NCBI GenBank assembly: GCA_903882825.1 | Contig: CAIRYL010000100.1 | Location: forward strand, 1 to 12,694 | Reading direction: 5' to 3' | Origin: an uncultured Candidatus Peregrinibacteria bacterium | Lineage (GTDB): Bacteria; Patescibacteriota; Gracilibacteria; CAIRYL01 | Length of the DNA stretch: 12,694 nucleotides | Part shown: piece after piece, positions 11,840 to 12,694 of the stretch | Layout: each line of letters begins with the position of its first letter | Numbering within the stretch: the first letter of the stretch is position 1 | The notes under the pieces: model-generated | Told to the model about the DNA's origin: nothing | Database searches by the model: none | The model's input: only the letters and a program-made list of their open reading frames with translations | Program-made: the position numbers and the translations under genes

Positions 11840-12604
11840 ATGCTTAAAAAACGTATTATTCCTTGTTTAGATATAAAAAATGGACGGACGGTAAAAGGTA
11901 TAAATTTTCAAAACCTACAAGATGCAGGAGACGCTATAGAGCTGGCAAAAATATATTCGGATGCAGGAGCTGATGAACTGGTATTTTTAGATATTTCAGC
12001 GACTGGAGAAGGAAGAAAAACAGTGGCAAACTTTGCAGAACAAGTAGCCCAATCTATTTCTATTCCGTTTACTATTGGTGGTGGAATTACCAGCGTACAA
12101 AGTGCACGGGATGTTATTTTAGCAGGAGCCGATAAAGTCGCCGTGAATTCGGCTTCATTTTTACGTCCTCAACTCATTACAGAGCTTTCTAACGCTTTCG
12201 GTTCGCAAGCAGTAGTACTCGCCATTGATGTAAAAAAAAATATTCATCATACTCCTCATTTTTGGGAAGTTTTTATATCTGGTGGGAAAATTCCAACGGG
12301 AAAAAATGTATTAGAATGGGCACTAGAAGCGGAAAAATTGGGAGCAGGAGAAATTTTACTCACCACTATGGACCACGATGGCACCAAACAGGGGTTTGAT
12401 ATTTCTCTTACAAACGCTGTATGTTCCGTGGTTTCTATTCCTGTTATTGCATCCGGTGGAGGTGGAAAAAAAGAACACTTTGAAGATATTTTTACAAAAA
12501 CGCCCGCTACGGGCGCATTGGCAGCCAGTATTTTTCATTTTGGAGAAATTTCTATTCCCCATCTCAAATCTTTTTTACGAGAAAGAGGAATCCCATTACG
12601 GTAA
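11840..12604 (+). CDS. hisF: Imidazole glycerol phosphate synthase cyclase subunit HisF
   Basis: A 254-residue (beta/alpha)8 barrel of standard HisF length. Catalytic aspartates fall at D11 (MLKKRIIPCLD) and D130 (VVLAIDVK), the same numbers as in the Thermotoga maritima enzyme. Phosphate-binding loops are visible: FTIGGGI, VAVNSAS, MDHDGTKQGFD, VIASGGGG, GALAASIFHFGE. With the glutaminase HisH it converts PRFAR and ammonia to imidazole glycerol phosphate and AICAR, in histidine biosynthesis. HisH and the other his genes are not in this window. I use the ATG at 11840, although the frame is open 11 codons upstream (from 11807), because HisF homology begins there and a U-rich run precedes it. 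A TAAAAT box (11815-11820) may be its -10. Confidence 0.95.
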   Translation: MLKKRIIPCLDIKNGRTVKGINFQNLQDAGDAIELAKIYSDAGADELVFLDISATGEGRKTVANFAEQVAQSISIPFTIGGGITSVQSARDVILAGADKVAVNSASFLRPQLITELSNAFGSQAVVLAIDVKKNIHHTPHFWEVFISGGKIPTGKNVLEWALEAEKLGAGEILLTTMDHDGTKQGFDISLTNAVCSVVSIPVIASGGGGKKEHFEDIFTKTPATGALAASIFHFGEISIPHLKSFLRERGIPLR

Positions 12605-12694
12605 CATTTCGTATTGTGCCTGTACTTCACTGGCAGAAATACCTTTCTGAAAGAGTTGTACTCCATCTATATTTCCTACAAAAATATCACTTTC
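12596..12694 (-). CDS. C-terminal end of a LamG/concanavalin-like surface protein (partial)
   Basis: The last 32 codons of a minus-strand gene enter from the right edge: FVGNIDGVQLFQKGISASEVQAQYEMLP, then stop. The IDGVQLF..ISASEVQAQYE pattern is the closing strand and helix of LamG-like jellyroll domains, which often read iDdVriynraLsasEIqalY. Such domains bind sugars or surfaces in secreted proteins. The stop codon lies inside the hisF gene, with 9 nt of convergent overlap. Everything upstream is outside the window. Confidence 0.65.
   Translation of the reverse strand, partial: ESDIFVGNIDGVQLFQKGISASEVQAQYEMLP

Noticed and set aside
1..12694. Recoded UGA (glycine) as in Gracilibacteria
   Set aside because: UGA occurs as the natural stop of the TrmD-GNAT gene (in an ATGA overlap) and of the KAP gene.
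1..12694. CRISPR array, tRNA or rRNA gene, transposase
   Set aside because: I looked for regularly spaced direct repeats, complete cloverleafs and transposase motifs and saw none.

Overview
The window looks like chromosome from a low-GC bacterium with a compact genome. Convergent genes nearly touch or overlap: 3-nt gap at 7549/7553, 4-nt overlap at 9700-9703, 9-nt overlap at 12596-12604. UGA ends at least two genes (the TrmD-GNAT and KAP genes), so the UGA=Gly code of Gracilibacteria/Absconditabacteria is unlikely. No gene has a convincing Shine-Dalgarno sequence. Starts are instead preceded by U- or pyrimidine-rich tracts, and several predicted promoters give leaders of only about 13-19 nt. 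A candidate-phyla (Patescibacteria, for example Peregrinibacteria-like) origin is my inference, not something the sequence proves.

Layout. Positions 1-209: 5' part of a minus-strand membrane protein gene, with a structured leader (about 212-446) that contains a T-box-like antiterminator hairpin. Positions 621-1808: a fold-type I PLP aminotransferase. Positions 1825-3302 (minus): a TrmD-GNAT fusion gene overlapping a YggU/DUF167 gene by 4 nt. Positions 3303-6850: an accessory, defence-like block, mostly minus strand. It holds REP-like palindromes, an Abi_2 (AbiD/AbiF-type) HEPN gene with a divergent ~85-nt noncoding RNA, a remnant of a second trmD 5' end, a short KilA-N protein, a KAP-type P-loop NTPase, and a degenerate MITE/REP palindrome. 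Positions 6884-7549: a ribbon-helix-helix antitoxin and ParE toxin operon.

Positions 7553-8902 (minus): a chorismate-utilising TrpE/PabB-family enzyme. Positions 8999-9703: a well-promoted gene of unknown function, divergent from it over a shared promoter region with an 11-bp palindrome. Positions 9700-10779 (minus): DprA. Positions 10889-11776: an EamA/DMT transporter. Positions 11840-12604: HisF. Positions 12596-12694 (minus): the C-terminal end of a LamG-like surface protein.

The housekeeping genes (amino acid and chorismate metabolism, tRNA modification, natural transformation) are interrupted by the accessory block, which appears to have entered at the 5' end of trmD. The strongest system-level signal is the Abi_2 gene with its divergent RNA: a textbook TTGACA-17-TATAAT promoter whose -35 box overlaps the abi start codon, and a 9-bp GNRA-capped terminator. 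This is the layout expected of an Abi_2 (AbiF-type) HEPN RNase with an RNA antitoxin, the family linked to the origin of Cas13.
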